Shown: piece after piece, positions 29,957 to 41,300 of the stretch
Numbering within the stretch: position 1 is the stretch's first letter
How the letters are laid out: every line of letters begins with the position of its first letter
Assembly: GCA_033964015.1 (NCBI GenBank)
Contig: CM066913.1
Location: 23,583,854-23,647,853 of the forward strand
Direction of reading: 5' to 3'
DNA from: Scolanthus callimorphus
Lineage: Eukaryota > Cnidaria > Anthozoa > Actiniaria > Edwardsiidae
DNA length: 64,000 nucleotides
The notes under the pieces: model-generated
What the model was told of the DNA's origin: nothing
The model's database searches: none
Seen by the model: only the letters and a program-made list of their open reading frames with translations
Translations under genes and position numbers: made by a program

Positions 29957-31484
29957 AGAACGTTTTCACGTAACTCGTTTTAACATGCAAATGAGCTGAG
30001 CTAACATGCTAATGAGGTCCGCGCGCGAGTAAGTCATGCCTCGTTGGCTCGAACAGCAGGTAGGTTTAGAGTAAGCACAATCTTTTATTTTGCCAAGCTG
30101 AGGATAAAAATATTGTCCGAATTAACAATGGTTTTGATTCTCTTTCTTGAGGGGAAGTATTTCCAGGAAAATGTCAGTTAAAGCACAGTTTAAAATAAAA
30201 CTATAAACTTCGCGCGAAGTCTCAAATCGTTACATTTCACATTTCGACTTTTCAAATTGAACCATTTGTTATGAAGTATGCACCTGCGGGAAGATTCAAG
30301 GGCTGCACTGGACCAAGTCCCGGGATATGTCGGAATGCGTTTGCATCGTGCATGCTTCCTAGGAATCCTGCTTGCACATAGCGCAGTTGCCCTTCGTTGT
30401 TTAAGCTGTTCAGGACTGCAGCCGTAGCGCGAGAAGTTTAAAATTTCTTGACACGTCTCGTTGCTCATAGAAACTATTCACACAAGACTCGTGGTCGAGT
30501 TCCCGGTACATACAGCATTTTAGTCATTTCTAAATCTTTAGCTGTTTGCCATTCATATTTTATTTGTGCTTTTTCGAAATACAACGAACTGAATTAGATG
30601 ATTCTGACGAACCTCTTGGTCATACAACCGTTCCTGGTAGGTATAAATCCAATTTGAAACAGTTTCAAGAATTTTTTTTATTTGGCACGCTTCTCTTCAA
30701 ATTAACTTTGAAAATTATTTTGCTTCAGACTGCGCAAAGTGGACCGACAACAGCAAAAATTAGCGAACAAGAAAAAGAGTTTGTCCTAGCAAGTTACAAT
30801 CTGGCATTTTAACAACAGCAAGAGCGCGTGTTCTTACGGACTGCCGGAAAGAGTAATCAAGCTGTACACAGAGCAACCAGATGATAGGTGATAACCAGAA
30901 TGAAAATAACGTCAATCAAGATCTCGCCTCCAAACCCTCGACCTCAACTTCCACAGAGATGGAAGTTAGACCAGCTCCTCAGAAAACTGATGACCTCATG
31001 AACTATGCCACTAATCACACGCCAGCTGAGCGGAAATTACAAAGCAAACTTCGTCATCAGAAGCGAGGGAAGGGGACGGGGCCGGCGGGGCGAAGAAGAA
31101 AAAGAAAACAGAAGAAGCGAGGGAGGTACAGAAGTCACATATAGCTATGTGTTCTAAAGCCATAGAGACCCTTGTAAAGTCGGCAATCTTCTCGAAAAAG
31201 TCGACAAACAACTAAACAAGAATCTTTGCGTGAAGTTGATTAAAAACTCTGAAAACGTTTAGTTAACGAAAATATTCTATTGAAACTGCAAGAGACAGAA
31301 ATTCAATCCAGAGATTCATGTATTTAATTGTAAAATAAAAGGAATAAATATTGTGATTTTTGATTGGAATTGCTGCTATCTTAAGCGCTAGAATTCAGTC
31401 AAGACCCTAGTCGCGCGCGGACCTCATTAGCATATGTTAGCTCAACTCATTTACATGTTAAAACGAGTTACGTGAAAACGTTCT
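29957..31484. mobile_element. 1,528-bp DNA transposon with 72-74-bp inverted termini
   Basis: The left end is AGAACGTTTTCACGTAACTC and the right end is its complement, with arms of 72 and 74 bp (29957-30028 and 31411-31484). The 3-bp sequence AGT flanks both sides. The pre-insertion sequence CTTTAGTGTCGTC survives at about 29661-29673. No transposase was found, so the element is non-autonomous. Short ORFs inside (30190-30468 minus; 30881-31144 plus, ending in a basic KRKQKKRG tail) have no known domain. A GT-AG-like pair near 30637-30727 may reflect a captured exon. Confidence 0.85.
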
Positions 31485-32668
31485 AGTGTCGTCATCGTTC
31501 ACTAAGCTGTCTAATTCACTCTTGTAGTGATCGCCTAGTCTATCTTCAAAGAGGAGGGGTACACGAGCACACGATTCTGTTGGTAATTAATAAACACGAG
31601 CTGTTCATACTTGTTTGAAACCATCTGCAGCAGATTCTTATATTGAGACTGTTCTTATATTGAGACTGCCACACCTAACCTCACCGCCTCACTGGCCAAC
31701 ACATTCCTGATCTCTTTAAATTCTAGTACTCTTGGGTATTCTATTAATGTTTCACAAAACGAATATACAGCCTCATAAGCATGTTCTATCACAAAGCCCG
31801 TGCCCTCCGAGCATTCACTCTTGTCACCTTCATCTTCGTAAATAGTACGCGCGAACAGAACTCATTTTGGTGTGTCTTCAAATACAAAGCTTTTCTTTAC
31901 AGTTTCATCTGCTCTAAACTCCTGCACGTTATGTAATTTCTCACAGGAAGATGTTTCTTTCTTATATCTACTTTTTTACAAAATATACAGGTGCTTGGTA
32001 ACACTGCCGAGCTACTCGTGCTGCTAACGATCGCTCCGTGATGTACTTCTCGCGCGCTTCTTCTAACCTCAGACTGACTTTCCTCGCTTTCACCTCGCCC
32101 TGTGAGAACCTTTGTCGATAGATTCTGCAGAGTTTTATGGGTTACAAAATCTTTTCGACAAGAAGCATGATACTTCAGGTGTCTCGGGCTAAAGCTGTCT
32201 TTACAGGTTTCCTTGTCAGCTTCTCCTTCTGGATTCCTCTGCATCAACTTGTCCCAGCCCCGTTTGATGTAGGTAGAGATTCTTTAGAAACAAAGTGACC
32301 AAAAAGTATGTTAAATCACTCTTTTTATGTCGACAATCGATCGGAGCTTTCGAACATTTGCTGCATCGAACAGTAATGGCCACTTATAAAGTTTCCTGTT
32401 TTCCAATCTTTCAAAGACAATTGACTCAGGTTCATAGCACCACGACATTTCATTATCGATATTTTTCACTAGTTTTGCACCACAAATCGTGCTTTTTTCG
32501 AACGGCACGACATGACCGTCCTTCCTTTCCACGTTCCTTGCTACCCTCAAATTCCATTCGCAACTTCCGCCCAACCGACAAATAGCGATTTAACTTTAAT
32601 CCGTCTTTCACAAAAAGATGCATTTTGAAATGAGCTATGTAATTACAGACGCACGCTTTCAAAGGCAA
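31485..32668 (-). pseudogene. Decayed minus-strand gene of a multicopy cnidarian family
   Basis: Frames read in order from 32668: VCNYIAHFKMHLFVKDG, GAKLVKNIDNEMSWCYEP, GWDKLMQRNPEGE, HLKYHASCRKDFV, CIFCKK, then QEFRADETVKKSFVFEDTP and ARTIYEDEGDKSECSEG. Frameshifts and stops separate them. The last part continues to the transposon target at 31485 and on, past it, in the LVNDDDTKAVNN relic. HxxC/CxxC clusters suggest zinc sites. The family function is unknown to me. Confidence 0.5.
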
Positions 32669-33502
32669 ATTGACTGTATTTTCTGATCATAGTATATAAA
32701 AAGTGTAGCTTTCCTCTGATGCAATTAAATCTTCACAGAGTTGTAACCTAATAGAGTTATTAACGCCCTACTCAAGCATATTCCACGTTTGCGAGCCTCT
32801 AAGCGAGCCCAAAGGCTACTTTTGGCGAGTCTTTGAAAAATCATTACGCCGAGAAAGGAGTATGGACAACCTTTTAGCCAACTTGCCTTATTGGGACAGA
32901 ATTATTTTATTTAATACAAAACGGCAGAATATACATCAAAAGGCTCGGCTCGGGGCTCCGTGGCTCGCAAAATAGCAACCCCCGAATTCCGTAAGCGGCG
33001 CCATCTTTTTGTATCGTGGATTGCACCAGAACTGTTAGAGATGAGGGTCCCACGAGATCTGTACCCTTCTATACTACCAACAGACCCCCTCTACTAGTCA
33101 AATTAATTCTAAGCAAGTATAAAGAGAGCTGAATCTACTATTTCTTTTTTTTTTGGACTTTTTGTGTGTTTCTTGTTTTAGTGTTGTATTGATGTATTTT
33201 CCTAAAACAATGTAGAATTAATTGTATTGCTTCCGCTGAGTTTTAGCCACCTGGCTTGATTAATTATTTCAACTACCTCCATGTGGCTTGTGCTCTCTCT
33301 CCTTTTATTTCTAAAAAAAATGTAAAAATTATATATATATAATTTTTCTTTTGTTAAAGAGTGCTAAATAAATTATTGTTACTGTCTTCAAATCTACAAG
33401 TCGTCCATTGCTGGCACCAGGTATTTTCCTATTTGAATCGTTTATTTAGTTTTGTTTGTTGTCTAACATGTACAAAAATGTTTCTGTTCAGTTTCCCCAG
33501 TC
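32669..33502. other. Non-coding stretch
   Basis: Contains a short TA-run near 33330-33345. No supported gene. It may hold an intron of the next gene, since the frame there opens after TTCCCCAG. Confidence 0.4.
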
Positions 33503-34500
33503 TCCCCTGGACCACACCCTCCTGTGACAACAGCATCACCTATACCCAACCCACCTGTGACAATGGCATCACCTCTAACCCACCCACCTGTGGCAAGGGC
33601 TTCACCTATACCCACTCACCTGTGGCAACGGCATCACCTCTACCCCACCCACCTGTGGCAACGGCTTCACCTATACCCCACCTACCTGTGGCAACGGCTT
33701 CACCTATACCACACTCAACTGCAACGACTGCTTCGGCCAGACCTCATTGCCCTTTACATGTCATTCAATGGGGTGGGACCACTAGTTCTGGAATTCATAT
33801 TAGGGCAAACACTTGTCCCCTTGATAACTGGCTCATGATTCTTCAACTGACGGCTAAGCTTGGTAAACTGAACTTTGATACTTTGGGCCAACCGGGTATA
33901 TTATTAAAATCAGCATTAATGCCTATTGGTCAACACCTTTATGATGATGCCAAGTTATGTGTGCTTCCAAGAGCTCCAGTAATCAGATCTGGTGTTATAA
34001 AACTATATGAAAATGAGGCTGACTACATTTTAAAACCCTTTGCTGAAAAGCGCAGTAACTTCATTCTGTGACCAGGCAAACTGTCCTAGCAATATGAATA
34101 ATTACAGCTCACACGGTGCAGTGCTTGGCATCCCTCTGGGTGTCAGCTTCAGAGAAAACACAACTGTTGATTTTTGTGGGAATGAGTCTATTTCCTGTCA
34201 TTGTGCTGGGAACAGAAAAAGAGGACCACGTCACCTACTGAACTTACAGAGTATGTTTTTATGTTGAAATTCTTAGCAGAGCTGGAAATGTGACATTAGG
34301 ACAGCTTCCACAAACCATCAACTTTCAAGGAAGGGTATTTAACCTCCAGGCTGCCACACTTTGGGGTGGAAACCATTATTTGCATTTTTCAATATACACC
34401 CGGCAACTGGTATATTTATGATGGGCTGAAGGTACCAGATAAAGATGGAATCCAGATTCTCCAGAAACAACCAGAAGGCTTTAATTTACGTTGTATTCTG
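33503..34500 (+). pseudogene. Transposon-associated cysteine-protease-like domain, broken
   Basis: The exon follows TTTCCCCAG at about 33502. A proline-threonine repeat (PPVATASPIP) leads into a domain with a cysteine box NTCPLDNWL. A frame change near 34045 leads to SSHGAVLGIPLGVSF and CHCAGN. A further change near 34255 leads to FNLQAATLWGGNHYLHF and YDGLKVPDKDGIQIL. The Cys box early and GGNHYLHF (His box) late are arranged as in USP/UCH-type papain-fold proteases. The catalytic assignment is inference. Two frameshifts make a functional product unlikely. Confidence 0.5.
33541..33735 (+). repeat. Coding minisatellite, about five units of 33-36 bp
   Basis: Units centred on CCCACCTGTGGCAACGGC and TCACCTATACC repeat at 33-36 bp. 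The multiple-of-three length keeps the PPVATASPIP-type repeat in frame. Confidence 0.75.
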
Positions 34501-34955
34501 TATATAAAGCTAACTTGATTTTTTTAGCGTAATAGCATGACTTTATGAAAACTATTTTCATTGTAGAGATTTCATTTCAGAAAGCAACATATCATCTCTT
34601 ATGCTTTAAACGCTAGCAACAACAATATTATTAGAAAAATATCATTTGATCCAAATTAAACATTTGCAGTGTTAAAATGTGTTACAAAATTACCCAAATG
34701 AAGTAGTCTAATATAATAATACCCGAAAATCTAATCATTTCAATTATATCCCCATTTATTATCCAACTGCAACGAGAGGAGTACAAATATCGCAGGAGTA
34801 AGACTGGAACGAGTACGAATATACAGCGATATTTGTTCTCCTCTTAACCGGTTTCTACACACGGATTTGATGCTCAACGAACAAAATAAATTAGACTCGC
34901 AACGACAAGGAATAAAATAAAAAAATAAGGTAATATGGCAAACAATTCCAGATTT
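34501..34955. other. Non-coding stretch
   Basis: AT-rich. No supported gene. Confidence 0.45.
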
Positions 34956-35110
34956 AACAGAATAAAGGATAATCCGAATAACATCAAGGACATGATAGTG
35001 AGTTTCACTATTAGGGTGCAATATTTCGGTAAATAACCGAAATATTGCACCCTAATAGTGAAACTCACTATCATGTCCTTGACGTTATTAGGATTATCCT
35101 TTATTCTGTT
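34956..35110. repeat. Near-perfect palindrome, 75-nt arms
   Basis: Left arm 34956-35030 and right arm 35036-35110 are inverse with two mismatches (73 of 75), around the 5-nt loop AAATA. Flanks continue with weaker inverse similarity. A very stable hairpin or cruciform. Confidence 0.9.
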
Positions 35111-36387
35111 TTATCTGAAGTTGTCAGCGAGCCCTGAATTCCAGATTTCTATACATTTTAAACCGGACAACCAAATAACTTCATCAGAAGATGAATGGGA
35201 AAAGACAAACAACATTTTATTTCGAGAAAACAACTACTAGACCACGTTTACGCTACGGCTCGGCGACTCGCGAAAAGTGATAAACAAAATAGAGGTAGAA
35301 AGACAGAAGACAGGCTTGGCAACTGACCTTTATTTGACTTGAAACACAGTCTACGAGACAAGATCTAATAACAACCAAGTTCTTAGTGTCTCACTTGTTC
35401 TTTTTCCCTTTTTCTGACCCGTAATGAGTTTTCTATAAGCTCTGTAAGTTCTAGCTCATTTCATCTCAGCTTCTTTTTTTGGATTAGCGTTGGAGTTTTT
35501 ATCCACAGAAACTTTCCGTCTTTGCAGTTCTACATTAGCCATTCTGTAAACTAAAGTCACCTGTGATTGTTATTGAGTGGCATAATAACGGAACTCCTGT
35601 GGAGCCCCATAGGCTAATGTGTGAAAAAAAAAATTAAAAAAAATATATGAAAAAAAAAAATTTAAAAAAAAATAAAGTAACCCATCGAGCTGTATTCGAG
35701 TGGTTGTATTTTCCGTTGGACAGCCGCTGGTGTACCGTCGGCTTATTTCTGAGTGCGTACATGGTGTGTTGCCATGGGTTACGATTCACTTTGGTTAGGC
35801 GGCCCTTGTGCAAGTAAAGATTTCGTCCGCCATCTGCAGTTTCTTGTAGCTTGTATCATTGTTATTGGCCACAAAATTTTGAAAGAACTTTCGGGGATGT
35901 TCGGAAAAGATACATGAAGCCTTTGGGTTACCTGTCTTTGGTTGCTGGCAGAATGGACTGGGATCAGGGAAGGATGAGTAATCGATAAAGTGGTTTATTC
36001 AGCCGGGATCATACCAGAAAGAAATTAAGTTAAGAGGTTTAAAATCAAGCTATGAATCATTTTAGATTGCAAAAACAAGGAAAATAATTTGCAGCTTTGT
36101 TACAGCTCAAGCACGGAATAAATTTAATTGGCATAGACACGGAATTCTCACGGAATTTAGCCAGCCTTTGCAGTTGGCTTGTTCAAGAAAAGAAAACATG
36201 TCGCTCGAACTGTTAGGAGAAAACTCAATCATGGAAAAAACAATGTACGACTCGCTTCTCAAGGACATCCTTGGAGCTGAATAAGTTTCTAACGACAGAA
36301 ATGCTTTGGCATCAAGATTCCTTCAAGAAGAAAAGATACGATATTCAGGTAAGTTTTCAAGTAAGTTAGTTCCAAAGTTGAGTGCTT
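35111..36387. other. Non-coding stretch with A-rich runs
   Basis: Poly-A-rich sequence with short T and TA interruptions at about 35627-35682. No supported gene. Confidence 0.5.
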
Positions 36388-36800
36388 TCACAGGGCCTAA
36401 TAATGAATTTAAGTTCCCTTAAAGGTAACTTAAAGGTCACTTAAAGAATGTTTTACATAATGTTTAAGGTAAAACGTAAAAATTGTAAATCTTTGTTTAA
36501 TTAGCCTTTAAGTTACTGCTTAAAGCTAGAAATGGAAGCTTTATGGAAATTTAAGACTAATGCATTAAATACTTCTTAAAGTTCAATTTATAAAATTTAA
36601 GGTTGGCACTTAAATAGCGTGAAAGAAGATTTTAAGTGCAAATTTAAAGGAACGGTAATGAGTGTAAAGCTAGTTTTACAGTCTTTAAGGAGTCTTTAAG
36701 GGGACTTAAAGCTCCAAAGCACCCAGCCATTCGACTTCAAGTGTCTTTAAGTTCCACTTAAAGATCAAGTAAACAAGGCAATAAGAAGCCTTTAAGTACT
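36388..36800 (+). repeat. CTTAAAG-rich dispersed repeat, copy 1
   Basis: CTTAAAG, CTTTAAG and close variants occur more than fifteen times in about 400 bp. A landmark AACTTAAAGGTCACTTAAAG is shared with the inverse copy at 52490-52880. The function is unknown. The motif is a near-palindrome (TTTAAG/CTTAAA). Confidence 0.7.
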
Positions 36801-37892
36801 ATCTAAATATCAGAAATTCATAAACTGGAACTGGGTAAAACAAAAAAGAACTATGGGTGAAGGAGGAGAGGATGTACAAAGTTAAGCCCTTATGAAAAAG
36901 AGTTTCACTGACAAAGCCAAAATTACCCTGCTAGTAGCAAGGGCTTTTCCTTGACATTTTGTTCTCTCGTCGCAGGGTAAGCAAAAATAAGATTTAGGGA
37001 GATTCAATACCCCACGGTAAGAACAGACTGACTTAGCATCAAATAAAAACACATTTTTCCAAGTCTCAATTTTTATTGGCATTTAAACTCTACACATTTA
37101 ACAGATTATGAGACTCGCATTCTGGCGACTCATTCGAACTTCATTGTATACACAGTTATGAGCTGGTAAAATTTTTACCTCGATCCCGGTCAAGTTACAC
37201 ATCCCCAGACAACTCTGCTTCTGCGTACGAGAGAGTTGACTGGCATACATTTACAGTAATTTCAGAAAAAAGCCTCTACTTGAGGTTATTGTTTGTAGGC
37301 ATTGGAGCGTAATTCGAACATGGCCTATTTGAGGCCTTTATGCAAAAGTTAGGGCAAAAATTTGCCCTGCTACTAGCAGAGGCTTTTTCTTGACTTTTCT
37401 CTGAGGCTTGGCCCTGCACCCGGGGTCTTAAAGAAAGACTACACTACAGGCTATATGCATGAATTCCATGTGGGACTGTTTTTCTGTACAAAAAAACGTA
37501 CCCCCCCCCCCCCCCCCCCCCCATTGAGGAACTACAAATTTTAAAAACTTGCTCTAAACCTGTGGAAATTCCTCATTCTCTTGTGGGCCTGTGGAAATTC
37601 TTAGATAAATTGAATGGCACTGTGGATATTCCAGGGTCAAACACAGCGACCCTATGCAATTTCAAGCTTCCTCGATGGGTAAAATGAGTCAAATTATTCC
37701 ATTTTACTCTCTGTACATGACACATGACAAAGTGACACAATAAGGATTCACGGATTCAAAAATAGTTTTCATCCGTTTGTAATGTCCCAACCAAACAGTA
37801 CAACAGACTACTAACTTTGACTAATTTGCGATATTAATTTAAAACTCAACTTATGAAATTATGCATAACAAAGATAACAAAAACTGTATATT
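36801..37892. other. Non-coding stretch with a C homopolymer
   Basis: A run of about 22 C at 37501-37522. No supported gene. Confidence 0.5.
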
Positions 37893-38192
37893 GGACAGTT
37901 CCAGAAAATATATGTACCCCCAGTACAACAGACTACTAACTTTGACTAATTTGCGATATTAATTCAAAACTCAACTTGTGGAAATTATGCATAACAAAGA
38001 TGTACCCCCAGGACGGGTGGCACTAGTTTTAGGGGGGGGCCCCCATGCATCCAGAACTTCCAAAATGGCTTACCCCCATGCTTTGAGCTCCCCCCACCCC
38101 CTCTTTTCTGATTCTGAAAACTCACCCTCCCATTCAGAATTGCCAAATGCCGCCCGTCCAAAAAGGTACAAATATTTTCTGGAATTGCCCAT
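37893..38192. mobile_element. MITE with GGCAATTCCAG-type termini, copy 2 (rearranged)
   Basis: The copy begins at CAGTTCCAGAAAATATATGTA and ends at ATTTTCTGGAATTGCCCATG. After the first ~28 bp it is interrupted by a second copy of the upstream flank (37798-37875 repeated at 37921-38003), then resumes. So a flank-plus-terminus duplication occurred after insertion. Confidence 0.7.
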
Positions 38193-38313
38193 GTATAACC
38201 CTTGCAGCATGTGTTTTTAGGTATAAAATGTATTTTAGGTATAAAATCTCTCATTCTGCACGATGGAGATTCTATGCCTGATAAAACACTACTGCTCATG
38301 TTTTTAATATTAC

Positions 38314-41300
38314 TTAATTATTGCCTGTGTTATTTTGGCTGTTGTTGTTGTCATCAGTAGCATTTGTCGGCTCATTATCTGCACTGCGGCATGCCCAACT
38401 AGGGCAGCCTTCAGGGCAAGTCCTGTTAGATACTATGCCAGGTCGCCTGACACGCTTCAAGAAGCGTGACCTGGCACGCTTTGTTTGTTGTTGGGCAAAT
38501 GCCTCATCAAGAATGACCTTCCTTCTTTTCAGTCGGTTGCTCTGCCACTGCAACTCCTTGATAAGGTAGCACGTTGGGGCCTCTGAGCCTTCCTCATATT
38601 CGGATTCCTCCGATGACATAAAGTCCTCTTGTAGAACCTCTGCCATTTTCCCCTTGAGTCTTACTGCCCAATCAACTTTTTCCAACATAAGGGTTCTTCT
38701 TGTCAGTTTCTGAAAGTTAGAATGGATCACCGCTGTTATAAGGAAAGTATAACGTTGATAACGTTTAGGTGTATTTATGAGGTTAATTTAGCAAAAGACA
38801 AAAGATTTCTGTCTCCTAAATTTCTGTCATGTTCTATTCATCAGGGAAATTAAGAGATGCAGTGTTCAAGAGGGAATTCAGCTAGTAAATTTCCCTCTGA
38901 GAACAAAAGAAACCAAGGCATAATTGGCATTATGTAAATAAATCCATTAAATAATACAGGGGCTTTAAAGCTCTATTATGGTATTGAAATTGAAATTTAA
39001 AGGAAAAGGCAGAAAAGAAAAAAAAACTATATACTTCCCAAGTTGCTTATCACTGACCATGAGATCTGATACATACCTCTCTTGTTCTCCCTTGCTTTCT
39101 GCATTTTTTCTTGTGTGCCTCATACTTTCCATCTCTCCTCTTTTTGGCGCTTTCAAAACATGTCAAGAAATATCTCTTGAATGCACCTGAAAATGTATAA
39201 AGGAGATTTAATGAGAGAATTAAGCAATTTGGAGAAATATTATGCCCCTTGAAAATTTGCTCAATCCTTGTTTAAACATGGAGTTCCGGTATAAAAGGAG
39301 CGGGCCCGCGGGCCTTTGATTGTCAGTTGTCACTCAGCTGTTGTAGTTAACACCTCTATGTGGCACGAAATTCAAAATTTCTATTCAAAACACGATTTGT
39401 AAAGAAATAAATAGGAACACTTTGCTTTTTAAACAACTGCGAAATTCAAAATGTGAACTGAAAACGTTAGTAATCATCAAATAACCAATCATTCAGTATT
39501 CTTCAAGGGAATTACATTGCTATTTATTCAAAAAGAATTTTATTTCAACTTGCTTGGGGTCCTATAAAAACACTTTTGCCGGAGACTGAACATTCTCGAC
39601 TTTATTCTGTTAAAATATGAATTTATAATTGACGATTCAAGCGTGAAAGTGGGTGGTCTTATCCCTTTTATACCGGAACTCTGTGTTTAAGAAAAACACC
39701 TTTTCAATTATCAGAAGAAAAGGGAACTTTCTAAAATGTCAATTTTATGATGCCCCTAAAAATCCTTTTGGATTCCCTATAAACATGTTTTTCTTAGAAT
39801 AGCAAGAAAAGGGCATGTTATGTACTTTTCCAAATCACATAATTCATTAGCTATACTCAATGCATACATAATGACACACAGAGGATATTACATGGCCATG
39901 TAATGTTCTGTTTATTATATAAACATGAGTGAAATACCAAATGGACATTTATTTTTCGAAAAATTTTAAAACTAGAAAGCTATTTGCTATGTTCACTGGG
40001 AAGTGTGAAGATATCATTATCTTCGCAGTGTAATAACTCAGCAGGAAACAGTGAAAATTTTCAAATCAGCAGGAAACAGTGGAAAAATGTACTTTGACAG
40101 CTGGTATTTAAGAGAAGGTGTGTAGTGTCAAAGACAAGATTTTACTTTCCCCAAAGAAACAGCTGTCAAATGAGCTTTTGTGAAATATGTAATGTCTGGT
40201 TCAAGAAATCCCCCCCCAAAGGGTTGGGAATTCCAGAGGGGATCTTTTTCATACAAATACTGTATTTTTTTTGGGGGGGGGGGGGATTCCAGAGGGGAGG
40301 GGTGGGCATCGATTTTCAACACCTTTTCAGGGGGGATGGATATGTTTTTGGAACCACACACAATATAATCAACATGAAATTACCTTCCATTTGTTCCTGA
40401 GACCATGCACATTTGTCCTTTCCACCAACATAATGATATACCTCAGCCTCCAGTCGGTCATAAACTGCTCTGTTATTTGCTGAATCATCCCTTTCAAAAA
40501 GTAATCAGTTACAGGAATTATAGTAAGTATTGTGATAATGAAAATTACACTGTACAGTCAAATCGAAAATGCTTGAATAACTTGAAAAGCATTTTATGAA
40601 TTTAATAAAAGCACTGCCTGATTATACAATTGCATTGCACCGGCTATAAAAATTTAATAACACACCTGGACTTACCTTACAAATTAACTTACCAACATAA
40701 ATAACTTATCATATGAATGTTATCACACTGCCGACTGCTAGCAAGTGAAGCACTCGCACAATCTACAGCCTAAAACTGAAACAGTTTGACTGCTAAGCAC
40801 TGTTATTAACATTTCCTATACAATAGCCTCAAATGACTTTTTGTAAAGCAGTGGTTGCAACAATCCACAGACAGATTGCAGTGTATAATAGCACAATTTA
40901 GAGAATATACAGTACTTGCCATTCAAAATTACTTACCAAGGGGAATGTATCACAAGTTATCACACTGCTGATTGCCAGCAAGTGGGGCACTCGCGCAATC
41001 TACAGCCAAAAACTGAAACAGCTTGACTGCTGAGCACTGTCATGATAGCTCGTCAAGGTACATTAAAAAAATATAAAAAGTAGACAAATGACATATATAC
41101 CTAAATTTAGTAAATATTTGCAAATAGCAAGTACATTGTTTAAATCATGCAAGCAAACCCGTGGTTAAGTACCGGGTAGATATCACACTGGCAATTGCCA
41201 GCAAGTGAAGCACTTGCACAATCTACAGCCTAAAACTGAAGCAGCTTGACTGCTAAGCAATGTTTGATAGCTGAAGGCACTTTCTAAACATCGAAAATTG

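Noticed and set aside
33361..33502. N-terminal part of the long frame before the proline repeat
   Set aside because: Low-complexity hydrophobic translation that ends at a good splice acceptor (TTTCCCCAG), so it is more likely intron.
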